Part shown: piece after piece, positions 40,414 to 53,233 of the stretch
Layout: each line of letters begins with the position of its first letter
Numbering within the stretch: position 1 is the stretch's first letter
From: JACVRW01 sp963837445
GTDB taxonomy: Bacteria; Actinomycetota; Thermoleophilia; Solirubrobacterales; Thermoleophilaceae
Length of the DNA stretch: 64,000 bases
Direction: 5' to 3'
Assembly: GCA_963837445.1 (NCBI GenBank)
Contig: CAWINK010000003.1
Location: 1-64,000, forward strand
Translations under genes and position numbers: made by a program
Notes under the pieces: model-generated
The model's input: only the letters and a program-made list of their open reading frames with translations
Database searches by the model: none
Told to the model about the DNA's origin: nothing

Positions 40414-41300
40414 GCGAGCCCAATCTTCGCCGCATCTCGGAGCTGGCACTGATTGGGATCGCCTCGGTCTGGGGGCTGACCTTCGTGATGGTCCAGGACG
40501 CGATCCGCGAGCTCCCCACGATGGCCTTCCTCGCGTACCGCTTCATCCCGGCGGCACTGATCGTCGGCGTGATCTTCCACCGGCAGCTCAGGGCGCTGCC
40601 CGCCGAGGGCTGGCGCGCGGCCCTCGTGATGGGCGCGTTCCTCACGGGCGGCTACGTGTTCCAAACGCTCGGCCTGGAGGAGACCACCGCGTCGAACACC
40701 GGGTTCATCACGGGGCTGTTCGTGGTCCTCACCCCGGTGCTCGGCGCCGTCTTCCTGGGCCAGCGCATCCCTGTGACGGCCTGGGTGGCCGCCGGCGTTG
40801 CGATGTTCGGGCTCTGGCTGCTCTCGGGCGCGAGCGGCAGCTTCGACCTGCGCGGTGACGGCCTCGTCTTCCTCTGCGCGATCTCGCTGGCCGCTCACAT
40901 ACTTGCCACGGCGAGCGCGGTGAGGCGCTTCGACGTGGGCGCACTGCTTGCCGTCCAGCTCGGCGTGGTGGGGTTCGTCTCGCTTGCGATCGGCGCGGCG
41001 GCCGGGCAGCTGGAGCCGCCCGAGGGGACCACGGTGTGGTCGGCGCTGATCGTCACGTCGCTGATAGCGAGCGCGCTCGGGTTCTTCGTCCAGTCGTTCG
41101 CGCAGAAGCACGCGCCGCCGGCTCGCACCGCGCTGATCCTGGCCTCGGAGCCGGCGTTCGCAGGCCTGTTCGGCTGGCTCCTGAACGACGAGCGCCTCAC
41201 GGCCACGGGCTGGGTCGGAGCCGCGCTGATCATGGCGGCGATCGTGGCGGTGGAGATAGTGCCGCGGCTGCGCCCGCCGCGGCCCTTGCCGGAGGGCTAG
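40410..41300 (+). CDS. EamA/DMT-family transporter
   Basis: This 296-residue inner-membrane protein has ten predicted helices in two EamA repeats (LALIGIASVWGLTFVMVQDA ... VLGAVFLGQRIP; second half ending LASEPAFAGLFGWLLNDERL). The family exports or imports metabolites such as amino acids. ATG 40410 overlaps the nth stop. Its TAG overlaps the opposing secreted-protein gene stop at CTAG. Confidence 0.9.
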   Translation: MSEPNLRRISELALIGIASVWGLTFVMVQDAIRELPTMAFLAYRFIPAALIVGVIFHRQLRALPAEGWRAALVMGAFLTGGYVFQTLGLEETTASNTGFITGLFVVLTPVLGAVFLGQRIPVTAWVAAGVAMFGLWLLSGASGSFDLRGDGLVFLCAISLAAHILATASAVRRFDVGALLAVQLGVVGFVSLAIGAAAGQLEPPEGTTVWSALIVTSLIASALGFFVQSFAQKHAPPARTALILASEPAFAGLFGWLLNDERLTATGWVGAALIMAAIVAVEIVPRLRPPRPLPEG

Positions 41301-42451
41301 GAGTCGAAGTCGTCGGGCGGACAGGCACCGCCCGTCGCGCCGAGTTGCGGTGGAAGCACGTCCACCTCCGCTACCGCGGTCTGCTCGAACGCCACCTCGG
41401 ACGGCTTGGCCGGGTCCCTCACCCGGACCGTGGCCGTGATCCGGTACCTACCTGCCTGGTGAATGTGCCGCGCCACGCGCACGAGCCGTCCCTCCGCGAG
41501 CGGGAACATGGAGGTCCGGTCGTTCGTCTCCCCTCGGACCGGCTCGTACCGTCCCGTCTCGGGATTCAGATACTCGAAGGTGAAGCTCTGGATCGTGAGC
41601 CGGCTTCCGAAGATGTCGGTGAAGCCGAAGTCCGCGCCGACGATGCTCGTGCCTGCGCTGATATGCCGGTAGCCCGAGCAGATTGCCTCGGCACCCGTTC
41701 CGCACTTTCGGGCCGCCTCCAGGAGCGTCGTGGCGTACAGCTCCTGAACCGCCGCCTCGGCTCGCTGCGCCGCTCGCACCTGCGATTGCGGGAGTCGCGC
41801 GTCCAGCAGGCGCAGCACGTACTCGTTCAGCTGCCTTGCCGTGGCGCGAGCGGTGCGTGCCGTCTCAAGCAGCTCCGGGCAGGAGGCCTCGCCGGCGGAG
41901 GGCGTCCCTACCGTGGCCGTGTCGACGCCGTCCTCTCCGAGGATGGTGCGGGCCTGCTGCTCGGTGATCCTGATGTCGTCCGCCGCGCGTGCTCCGCCCG
42001 AGCGGCGCGACAGGCTCTCGAACGTCCTCAGCTCGATCCGGCCGACGCTCTCGAGACCTCCCCCGCGGATCACGAAGTTGACGGTCCTGCCGATCCGCGC
42101 AATCCCGACGCGCCGCGAGCGCGTCCGGAACAGGTTCGTCTGGCGCCTCGACGGACCGGTGGTGGCAAGCAGCGACGCGCGGGCGGCGCTCGACTTCGGG
42201 CGGAGGACGAGCGCCATGCCCGCGCCCTTCAGGTCGCCGCGGCCGACCTGGCGCTCGAAGTTGCCCCTCGTGCGCACGGAGACGACGAGCCCGGCCGCGT
42301 TGCCGGTGGCGGTGACGCGGACGATGTCGAGTGCCGGGCCAGCGCTTCCCGAGCCGCCACGATCGCGCTTCGAGGTGGTGTCGGCGCTTGCCGGCGCCGG
42401 GAGCGCGAGCAACAGGAGGACGGTCGCTGCCGGGGCCAACCGGCGGGCCAT
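41297..42451 (-). CDS. Hypothetical secreted protein
   Basis: This 384-residue protein has a signal peptide (LAPAATVLLLLALPAPASA). A beta-rich N-terminal half (DIVRVTATGNAAGLVVSVRT) is followed by a helical middle (EASCPELLETARTARATARQ) with four spaced Cys, and a C-terminal beta domain (HIHQAGRYRITATVRVRD). I do not recognise the family. It ends tail-to-tail with the EamA gene and follows the FKBP gene by 12 bases, so it may be cotranscribed with it. Confidence 0.7.
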   Translation of the reverse strand: MARRLAPAATVLLLLALPAPASADTTSKRDRGGSGSAGPALDIVRVTATGNAAGLVVSVRTRGNFERQVGRGDLKGAGMALVLRPKSSAARASLLATTGPSRRQTNLFRTRSRRVGIARIGRTVNFVIRGGGLESVGRIELRTFESLSRRSGGARAADDIRITEQQARTILGEDGVDTATVGTPSAGEASCPELLETARTARATARQLNEYVLRLLDARLPQSQVRAAQRAEAAVQELYATTLLEAARKCGTGAEAICSGYRHISAGTSIVGADFGFTDIFGSRLTIQSFTFEYLNPETGRYEPVRGETNDRTSMFPLAEGRLVRVARHIHQAGRYRITATVRVRDPAKPSEVAFEQTAVAEVDVLPPQLGATGGACPPDDFDS

Positions 42452-42463
42452 CTGCCGACCGTA

Positions 42464-42985
42464 CTACTCGACGGCCACCGCGTCCACAACGAACACGAGC
42501 GTCTCGTTGGGCGGGATGTCGGGCGGGTAGCCGTCGGCGCCGTAGCCCAGCTCGGGCGGGATCGTGAGCATCCTCCGGCCGCCCTTCCTGATGCCGACGA
42601 GGCCCTCGTCCCAGCCGTCGATCACCATGCCGGCGCCGAGCTGCACGGGGTAGGGCGCCCCGGCGTCCCAGGACGAGTCGAACTCCACCCCGTTCGAGAA
42701 GTTCTTGCCCACGTAGTTCACGGTCACGGTGTCGCCCGGCTTCGCGCCCGGCCCCTTGCCCTTCACGATGTCCTGCGTCACGAGCTTGCGCGGCGGAATC
42801 CCGGTGGGCTTCGGGATCTCGGGCTTCGTGCTCGTGTCCTTAAGGGCCTCCTCGGACGGGGCGGTCTCGGTCTGCGTGGCGTCCGGCTTTTGCGCCGCCC
42901 CGGCCCCGTTCTCGTCATCGTCGCCGCATGCTGTTACGCCCAGAACTGCAACTACGGCAATGAAGGTGAGGACGGAACGCAGCAT
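42464..42985 (-). CDS. FKBP-type peptidyl-prolyl isomerase lipoprotein
   Basis: This 173-residue lipoprotein (LTFIAVVAVLGVTACGDDD, lipobox Cys about 20) has a Thr/Glu/Lys-rich spacer and one FKBP domain (GDTVTVNYVGKNFSNGVEFD, VIDGWDEGLVGIRKGG, IPPELGYGADG, LVFVVDAVAVE). It should assist folding of exported proteins. ATG 42985 is preferred because it gives a compact signal; an ATG at 43030 would add 15 residues. It is divergent from dnaK, with 154 bases between. Confidence 0.9.
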   Translation of the reverse strand: MLRSVLTFIAVVAVLGVTACGDDDENGAGAAQKPDATQTETAPSEEALKDTSTKPEIPKPTGIPPRKLVTQDIVKGKGPGAKPGDTVTVNYVGKNFSNGVEFDSSWDAGAPYPVQLGAGMVIDGWDEGLVGIRKGGRRMLTIPPELGYGADGYPPDIPPNETLVFVVDAVAVE

Positions 42986-43102
42986 CGGCCGCGGGATCCT
43001 AGTGGGTTCGACTCGATCCAGGTTTGCCACGCCTATCCGTGGCTAAGTGAGATGGAGTGGTCGGAAACGCTCGGCAGACTGGGGGAATCTGCCATACTCA
43101 CG

Positions 43103-43128
43103 CTTAGATTTCTTTCGACTCGACTAAG
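43103..43128 (+). promoter_or_regulatory. Candidate heat-shock operator upstream of dnaK
   Basis: CTTAG at 43103-43107 and CTAAG at 43124-43128 form an inverted pair 21 bases apart, just before the dnaK ribosome site (AAGGAG at 43126-43131). A further CTAAG lies at 43043-43047. The 9-mer CTTAGATTT (43103-43111) recurs before clpB (50226-50234). The spacing does not match the classical HAIR operator CTTGAGT-N7-ACTCAAG, so assignment to HspR is inference. Confidence 0.35.
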
Positions 43129-43139
43129 GAGAAGTAGGG

Positions 43140-45065
<1,926 letters not shown>

Positions 45066-45067
45066 CC

Positions 45068-45634
45068 ATGTTCGAGTCACAGCCGCCGCCGGTTCCCCCG
45101 GAGGAGGAGCCCCCCACGTCACGCGACGAGGGGGGCGAGCCCTCCGGCGAGGAGGACCCGGCCAACGAGCAGCAGGCGATGGAGGACAAGGAGCAGGCCT
45201 CCGACGAGCCGGAGGCGTCCGAGGAGCCCGTGGACTACCTCGCGCTCGCTCAGCGCATCCAGGCCGACTTCGAGAACTACCGCAAGCGCGCCGCCCGTGA
45301 GGCCGCGGCGGCCGGCGAACGGGCGAAGAGCGGGCTGGTCCGCGAGCTGCTCCCGATCGTGGACAACCTCGAGCGCGCACTGGTCTCCGCAGAGGAGGGC
45401 GAACAGCACCTCGCGGAGGGAGTCAGGCTGGTGCACTCAGAGCTGATCGCCGTACTCGAAAGGAACGGCATCCAGCAGTTCGACCCGGCTGGTCACAAGT
45501 TCGACCCGGCGGAGCATGAGGCGCTGTCCGTGAGGGAGGACGGCGAGCCCGGCGTTGTGCTCGACGTCGTCGAGAAGGGCTACCGGGCGAACGGCACGGT
45601 CCTGCGTCCGGCGCGCGTGGTGGTCTCTGGCTGA
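45068..45634 (+). CDS. grpE: Nucleotide exchange factor GrpE
   Basis: This 188-residue DnaK cofactor drives ADP release. An acidic disordered N-terminus (about 1-55) is followed by a long coiled-coil helix (YLALAQRIQADFENYRKRAA) and a C-terminal beta domain (FDPAEHEALSVREDG, VVEKGYRANGTVLRPARVVV). ATG lies two bases after the dnaK stop, and its stop shares one base with dnaJ. Confidence 0.96.
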   Translation: MFESQPPPVPPEEEPPTSRDEGGEPSGEEDPANEQQAMEDKEQASDEPEASEEPVDYLALAQRIQADFENYRKRAAREAAAAGERAKSGLVRELLPIVDNLERALVSAEEGEQHLAEGVRLVHSELIAVLERNGIQQFDPAGHKFDPAEHEALSVREDGEPGVVLDVVEKGYRANGTVLRPARVVVSG

Positions 45635-46752
45635 TGCCGGCGGTGACGGATCCGTACAGGACGCTCGGCGTCGACAAGAAGGCCTCCGACGATGAGATCA
45701 AGAAGGCCTACCGCAAGCTTGCCCGCAAGTACCACCCGGACACGAACCAGGGCGACAAGTCGGCGGAGGAGCGCTTCAAGGAGGTCCAGGGCGCCTACGC
45801 GATCCTGTCCGACCCCGAGAAGCGCAAGCAGTACGACTCCGGGGGCGGGATCTTCGGCGGCGGCTTTCCGGGAGGCGGCTTCGGCGGCGCCGGTGGTGGC
45901 GGCGCTGGTGGCTTCGGCGGCTTCGGCGACATCATCTCGGACCTCTTCGGCGGTGGCGCCGCCGGCGGCAGGGGCGGCGCGGGCCGGGCCCAGCGCGCCA
46001 CCCGCGGCCGCGATCTCGAAACCGAGATCCACGTCTCATTCGAGCAGGCGATGGAGGGAGCGCAGGTGCCGGTCTCGGTGCCGCTGTCGGCGCCCTGCCC
46101 CACCTGTCACGGAACCGGGGCGCGGCCCGGCACCCAGCCCACGATCTGCTCGCGCTGCAACGGCCGCGGCGTGGAGGCCGAGTCCCAGGGCCTGTTCTCG
46201 ATCTCGCAGCCGTGCTCGCTGTGCGGTGGCACCGGCACCGAGATCAAGGAGCCCTGCCCCACCTGCCAGGGCAGCGGCCGCACCCGCCAGGTGAAGCGCT
46301 ACCGCGTGAACATCCCCGCCGGCGTGCGCGAGGGCAGCCGCGTCCGGCTGGCCGGCAAGGGCGAGGCCGGGCCGCGCGGAGGACCGCCCGGCGACCTCTA
46401 CGTCGTCACGCACGTGTCCGACTCGCCGATCTTCAAGCGGCGCGGCGACAACCTCGAGGTGGAGGTGCCGATCACGATCCCGGAGGCGATCAAGGGAGCC
46501 ACGATCGAGGTCCCGACCCTCAGCGCGACCAAGCGCATCCGCGTGCCCCCGGGCACGCAGCACGGCACGGTTCAGCGCCTGCGCGGCGAGGGCCCGCCGA
46601 AGCTCGGCGGCCGTGGCCGCGGAGACATGCACTACCGGCTCATGATCGACGTGCCGAGCTCGCTCTCGAAGGAGCAGGCGGAGGTCGTGGACGAGCTGGC
46701 GACGGTGATCGACGGCAACCCGCGCGAGAGCCTGCTCTCGCACCGGAGGTGA
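45634..46752 (+). CDS. dnaJ: Chaperone DnaJ (Hsp40), class I
   Basis: This 372-residue co-chaperone has a J domain at 1-70 (RTLGVDKKASDDEIKKAYRK, HPD in KYHPDTNQG), a long Gly/Phe-rich region (about 72-115), and four zinc repeats (CPTCHGTG, CSRCNGRG, CSLCGGTG, CPTCQGSG). Client-binding beta domains end with ATKRIRVPPGTQHGTVQRLR. The start shares one base with the grpE stop, and the end overlaps hspR by four bases. Confidence 0.97.
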   Translation: MPAVTDPYRTLGVDKKASDDEIKKAYRKLARKYHPDTNQGDKSAEERFKEVQGAYAILSDPEKRKQYDSGGGIFGGGFPGGGFGGAGGGGAGGFGGFGDIISDLFGGGAAGGRGGAGRAQRATRGRDLETEIHVSFEQAMEGAQVPVSVPLSAPCPTCHGTGARPGTQPTICSRCNGRGVEAESQGLFSISQPCSLCGGTGTEIKEPCPTCQGSGRTRQVKRYRVNIPAGVREGSRVRLAGKGEAGPRGGPPGDLYVVTHVSDSPIFKRRGDNLEVEVPITIPEAIKGATIEVPTLSATKRIRVPPGTQHGTVQRLRGEGPPKLGGRGRGDMHYRLMIDVPSSLSKEQAEVVDELATVIDGNPRESLLSHRR

Positions 46753-47174
46753 CGCGACCGGTGGCCGACGCCCCGGACAGCGATCGCGGCGTCTACATGA
46801 TCTCGGTGGCCGCCGAGCTGGCCGGGATGCACCCGCAGACGCTGCGCATCTACGAGGCGCGCGGGCTGATCACGCCAAGGCGCTCGCCGAAGAACACGCG
46901 GCTGTACTCGCAGGACGACGTGGACCGCCTGCGCCGCATCCAGGAGCTCACCAGCGAGCTCGGCATGAACCTCGCGGGCGTGGAGCGCGTGTTCGAGCTC
47001 GAGGAGGAGATCGACCGGATGCGCCGCCGGATGCGCAATCTCGAGCGCCAGGCCGAGCGCGTCCGCAACGAGCTGAACCAGGAGCTCGACCGCGTGCGCC
47101 GTTCCCTGAAGCACGAGCTCGTCCTTTACGAGCCGCCCTCGCAGGCGCTCATTCAGGGCCGTCGAGCGCGATAG
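46749..47174 (+). CDS. hspR: MerR-type heat-shock repressor HspR
   Basis: This 141-residue MerR-family repressor of dnaK and clpB operons has a winged HTH at about 16-85 (ISVAAELAGMHPQTLRIYEA, RGLITPRRSPKNTRLYSQDD) followed by a coiled-coil dimer helix (EEEIDRMRRRMRNLERQAER) and a short hydrophobic tail. GTG 46749 overlaps the dnaJ stop (GTGA); GTG 46761 is a later alternative. Its place at the end of dnaK-grpE-dnaJ is the classical autoregulated actinobacterial layout. Confidence 0.95.
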   Translation: MTRPVADAPDSDRGVYMISVAAELAGMHPQTLRIYEARGLITPRRSPKNTRLYSQDDVDRLRRIQELTSELGMNLAGVERVFELEEEIDRMRRRMRNLERQAERVRNELNQELDRVRRSLKHELVLYEPPSQALIQGRRAR

Positions 47175-47217
47175 CGGCGCGTAACGCCGTGCGGCAGTTG
47201 CGGCGTAAGAGTCACGA

Positions 47218-47772
47218 GTGACCGATGCTGAGCTGATAGTCGCCTCGAGGCGTGACCCGCGAGCCTTTCGCGAGCTCTACGACCGCTGGGCCGACAAGCT
47301 GCTCGCCTACTTCTACACGCGGGTGCTCGACGCGGAGGTCGCGGCCGATCTGCTGGCCGAGACGTTCGCCGTCGCCTACGAGCGACGCAAGCGCTTCCGG
47401 GACGTCGGCAGGCCGGGCGGCGCATGGCTGTACGGCATCGCCGCGAAGGAGCTCTCGCATTGGTTTCGCCGCCAGGAGGTCGAGCGGCGGGCCGTTCGCC
47501 GGCTCGGTGTGGAGGTGCCAGCCCTCGACGACGAGTCGATCGCGCGCATCGAGGCACTCTCAGACATAGAACATCACCGGGAGGCGCTTGCGGCGGCGCT
47601 CGACCAGATGACAGGTGGCGAGCGCGAGGCGGTCCACCTGAGGGTCGTCAGCGAGCTCGGCTACGCCGAGATTGCGGCGCGGCTCGACTGCACCGAGGGC
47701 GCCGCGCGCCGGCGCGTGCACCGCGGTCTCGCCCGCCTGAACAACCTGATGCAGATGGAGGCGACGCCATGA
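47218..47772 (+). CDS. ECF-type sigma-70 family RNA polymerase sigma factor
   Basis: This 184-residue protein has region 2 at about 10-75 (FRELYDRWADKLLAYFYTRV, ADLLAETFAVAYERRKRF, WLYGIAAKELSHWFRRQ) and region 4 at about 122-178 (LDQMTGGEREAVHLRVV, GYAEIAARLDCTEGAARRRV). GTG 47218 is used. It overlaps the next gene by four bases, the usual layout for a sigma factor and its membrane partner. It follows hspR by 43 bases, so it may be part of the stress cluster. Confidence 0.92.
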   Translation: MTDAELIVASRRDPRAFRELYDRWADKLLAYFYTRVLDAEVAADLLAETFAVAYERRKRFRDVGRPGGAWLYGIAAKELSHWFRRQEVERRAVRRLGVEVPALDDESIARIEALSDIEHHREALAAALDQMTGGEREAVHLRVVSELGYAEIAARLDCTEGAARRRVHRGLARLNNLMQMEATP

Positions 47773-48761
47773 GCGAGATCCCGTACGTGAACCAGCTCGG
47801 GCACGCGCTCGACGAGGCGATCGCCAGGCGGGCTCGCGCCCCGAGGCTGCGGCGACTCGGTCGCCGGCGCTACCTGGCGGTGGCGCTGGCGGCGCTGGCG
47901 GTGGCTGGCAGCGGCGCAGCCGTGGCGGACTTGTTCACCGATCCGGTCGAGATCGGTTTCGGCAACGTGGCTTGCTTCGAGAAGACGGAGCTGAGCGGCA
48001 ACATTGCGATCATCTCCGATCCGACCATGGCGCCGGCCGAGCTGTGCGCCAGCTCGCTTCCCAGCCTGGGATTCGAGACGCGAGACTTGATTGCGTGCCA
48101 GTGGCAGGGCCACGGCGTGGTAGTGGTGGTGCGCGATGACCGCGGCAGCTGCACCAGGCGCGGACTCGCGCCGGTGCCGCCCTCATACGGTCGAGCACGC
48201 CAAAAGGCAGTCCGCCTCCAAGCTCTCGCGAAGGAGTTCGAGCGAGGGGCCGGTTGCTTGGCGCCACGCGAGTTCGCGCGGCGGCTGACGGCGAGGCTTC
48301 GGAGTGGCGGGTGGCCGGACTGGCGCGCGGTCGTGCGCGGCGGTCGCGGTCCGTGCGGCCGCGTCTCCGTGCCGAACGGGTCCGTGCTGCTGGGGTCGAT
48401 CGGATCGAGCGTGGATGCCACACGCCGCACGATCGCCATCAAGGGCCGCGCGACGATTGAGCTGGAGCAGCTGATCTACGGAGCGGATTCGCCCGGCGTC
48501 AGCCTGTTCGACAGCTCCGGCGAGCGCTGCTTCACGGTCACGGGCCTAGAGCAACACGTGCGCGAGGTGCTCGCCCGCGTGCAGGTGCCGATCCGCTTTA
48601 CGGTGCATCGGATGCCGGCGAACCAGGGAACAGAGCCACCGAGGGGCGACCGCTACACGGAGGGATGTGCGATCTATACCGGGGCCTACCCGGACTTCGC
48701 CGGTGGACGTACCGAAGTGGTTGCGGAGCTCAGGCAGCGCGACGCCCCGGCCGAGCCCTAG
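47769..48761 (+). CDS. Membrane-anchored partner of the ECF sigma factor (putative anti-sigma-like protein)
   Basis: This 330-residue protein has a cytoplasmic N-terminus of about 30 residues (LGHALDEAIARRARAP), one membrane helix (YLAVALAALAVAGSGAAVAD) and a Cys-containing extracytoplasmic domain (GNVACFEKTELSG, DLIACQWQGHG). No zinc-type ZAS motif (HxxxCxxC) is visible, so anti-sigma activity rests on its four-base overlap with the sigma gene and its topology. The frame is open upstream inside the sigma gene but ATG 47769 is clear. Confidence 0.65.
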   Translation: MSEIPYVNQLGHALDEAIARRARAPRLRRLGRRRYLAVALAALAVAGSGAAVADLFTDPVEIGFGNVACFEKTELSGNIAIISDPTMAPAELCASSLPSLGFETRDLIACQWQGHGVVVVVRDDRGSCTRRGLAPVPPSYGRARQKAVRLQALAKEFERGAGCLAPREFARRLTARLRSGGWPDWRAVVRGGRGPCGRVSVPNGSVLLGSIGSSVDATRRTIAIKGRATIELEQLIYGADSPGVSLFDSSGERCFTVTGLEQHVREVLARVQVPIRFTVHRMPANQGTEPPRGDRYTEGCAIYTGAYPDFAGGRTEVVAELRQRDAPAEP

Positions 48762-50125
48762 GGAGAGCCGGCGATCTGCGCCTTGAGCGCCTCGACCGCG
48801 ACCCTGTGCTCCGCCGCGCGACCGCGCTGCCAGCGCGCATAGGCGCCGTGCCAGAGCAGTGCGGTACGGCTTCCCGCCACGCGCGCGCGGACGCGCGCCA
48901 GCCTCCGCAGCAGTCGCTTCCGCACACGCGCCGAGCGCGGCGCGTTTGCGTACCTCTCCTGCGCCTCGTGCACGAGCGTGCGCGCGAGCAGGAACTTCGA
49001 TCGTGCCACGCGCGCCTCGCTCATCTCCAGGGAGGCCACCGCCTGGCGCAGCCCGGCGAGCCGCTCGTGCTCGCGCTGCTCGCGGCGCCACCCCATCACC
49101 TGATCCCAGCCGGCCGTGAGACGGCGCACCGCGTCGAACGACGCTCGCCGGCCGGCCTGCGCGCCCGGGCCGTCGTCGATGTGCACGAGTCCCTCGCTCG
49201 CGTACGCCCCGTCGAGGTTGTCTCGAAGCGTCACGAAGACCTGCTCGGCGCCCACCTCGCCGAGGTCCACCAGCGATTGCGTGAGATAGCGGGCCTGGGC
49301 CGGATCTCCATCCTTGAAGGCCGGGTCGTCCTGGTAGGCGGGGTCCGCCGGATAGCCATGCTCCGTGACCCACAGGGGACCCGAGAAGCCACGCGGGCGC
49401 AGCCACGCGCGGAACTCGCGATAGCGGTTCACCACGAGGTCGACCGGCCCGCGGAGATGCACGTTCGCGACGTCGAACTTGTGGATCGCGTCGGCGCCGG
49501 GTGTGGCAAGCACTCGCTCGAGCCAGGCGGGGTCGCGCGGGGTCTGGAGGCCGCCGAACACGATCCGGGCGCCCGGCTCGCGCGCCTTGATGCCGTCATG
49601 GGCGGCGCTCAGCATGGCCGCGTACTGCTCCGGCGTACCCTCGAACGCCCACTCGCCGTCGGGCTCGTTCACGACCTCCCAGGTCCCGATGGTGTCCTTG
49701 GCGCGCTCCGCGATCTCGCCCGCCAGCCGTCCGAACTCCTCCGTGTCGGCGGCCGGACAGCGCCCGGCGTCGGGCCAGCGCTCGGGGCAGGTGGAGATGT
49801 ATGCGGGCGTGCCGAGCAGCACCCCGAGCACCTTCAGGTCGTGCTCGCCGGCCAGCTCCAGCAGATCGTCCAGGCGAGACCAGTCCGGCTCGTCGCGCTC
49901 CGTGCCGCCAGGGCCCTCGAAGATCGAGCTCATCTCCACGTCCACCCGGATGTACTCCGCCCCCACCGCCTCAGCCTCGGAGAAGATGCGCTCCTTCATC
50001 GCATCGCCCATGCAGCAGGTGTGCACCATCGCGTGCGCCGAGATCGGCGCCGCGTGCGCCGGGCTGGCCATAACGAGCAGGCCGAGCACAAAGACCAGGC
50101 GCAAGCTGACGCGAAGAACTCGCAC
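48758..50125 (-). CDS. Secreted glycoside hydrolase-like protein with C-terminal helical extension
   Basis: This 455-residue protein has a signal peptide (VSLRLVFVLGLLVMASPAHA). The catalytic domain begins HAMVHTCCMGDAMKERIF and has WEVVNEPDGEWAFEG (acid/base Glu) and GPLWVTEHGYPADPAYQ (nucleophile Glu). About 110 C-terminal residues are basic and helical (from WDQVMGWRREQREHERL), unlike the three relatives at 17.9-22.4 kb. It ends tail-to-tail with the sigma-partner gene (CTAG overlap) and is divergent from clpB. Confidence 0.8.
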   Translation of the reverse strand: MRVLRVSLRLVFVLGLLVMASPAHAAPISAHAMVHTCCMGDAMKERIFSEAEAVGAEYIRVDVEMSSIFEGPGGTERDEPDWSRLDDLLELAGEHDLKVLGVLLGTPAYISTCPERWPDAGRCPAADTEEFGRLAGEIAERAKDTIGTWEVVNEPDGEWAFEGTPEQYAAMLSAAHDGIKAREPGARIVFGGLQTPRDPAWLERVLATPGADAIHKFDVANVHLRGPVDLVVNRYREFRAWLRPRGFSGPLWVTEHGYPADPAYQDDPAFKDGDPAQARYLTQSLVDLGEVGAEQVFVTLRDNLDGAYASEGLVHIDDGPGAQAGRRASFDAVRRLTAGWDQVMGWRREQREHERLAGLRQAVASLEMSEARVARSKFLLARTLVHEAQERYANAPRSARVRKRLLRRLARVRARVAGSRTALLWHGAYARWQRGRAAEHRVAVEALKAQIAGSP

Positions 50126-50215
50126 ACCGGAAGCGTAGAGCCGGGCGGACGCAACGTCACCGGAGCTGTCGCCCGCGAATCGGCAGAAAAGCGGGCCAAA
50201 CGGGGTTCGATCTGC

Positions 50216-50235
50216 TATAAACAGACTTAGATTTT
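50216..50235 (+). promoter_or_regulatory. clpB promoter region: TATAAA -10 and CTTAGATTT element
   Basis: TATAAA at 50216-50221 is a good -10 box, with transcription expected near 50228 and the ATG at 50236, so the mRNA would have almost no leader and no ribosome-binding site. CTTAGATTT at 50226-50234 overlaps the predicted start point and matches the 9-mer before dnaK. No convincing -35 is visible, fitting an alternative sigma factor or repressor control by HspR (inference). Confidence 0.4.
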
Positions 50236-52779
<2,544 letters not shown>

Positions 52780-52791
52780 CATCCGCGGGCG

Positions 52792-53223
52792 ATGGAGCCT
52801 CGCGAACTTGCCCTCTGGCACGCCCGCGGCCGCATCGCCGTCGGCGCGGCCTTCGTGCTGCTCCCGGGTCTCGCCGGACGCAGGTGGATTGGCTCGGATG
52901 CGGCGCGGCGGCAGGTCAAGGTGCTCGCGCGTGCCTTCGGTGGGCGCGATCTCGCGATCGGCCTCGGCGTTGTGATCGCGCTCGACCGCGGCACCCCCGT
53001 GCGCGGCTGGATCGAGGCGGGCGTCCTGTCCGACGCGATCGACACGGCTGCGAGTCTCATGGCCGGGAGCTCGATCCCGCCGGCTATCCGCTGGCCCTGC
53101 ATCGCGCTCGGAGCGGGCTCGGCCGCGGCTGGTGCATCGCTCGCGCCCCAGTTCGACGACTCGGTCGAGCCGATCCCGGGCCAGACGCCCGAGGCCGTCG
53201 TGACCGGGCATCCGGCCGAGTAG
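52792..53223 (+). CDS. Hypothetical membrane protein (DUF4267-like)
   Basis: This 143-residue protein has about four weak hydrophobic helices (IAVGAAFVLLPGLAGRRWIG; DLAIGLGVVIALDRG; GVLSDAIDTAASLMAG; IRWPCIALGAGSAAAGASL) and an acidic Pro-rich tail. The layout resembles DUF4267-type small membrane proteins of unknown function. It starts 12 bases after clpB. Confidence 0.65.
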   Translation: MEPRELALWHARGRIAVGAAFVLLPGLAGRRWIGSDAARRQVKVLARAFGGRDLAIGLGVVIALDRGTPVRGWIEAGVLSDAIDTAASLMAGSSIPPAIRWPCIALGAGSAAAGASLAPQFDDSVEPIPGQTPEAVVTGHPAE

Positions 53224-53233
53224 CGTCGCCGCT

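Noticed and set aside
43031..43139. A canonical HAIR operator (CTTGAGT-N7-ACTCAAG) before dnaK
   Set aside because: I searched by eye and found only CTTAG/CTAAG half-sites with different spacing; the classical sequence is absent.
50196..50225. GGTTCGATC reminiscent of a tRNA T-loop
   Set aside because: No acceptor, D or anticodon arms can be built around it, and it lies in the clpB promoter region.
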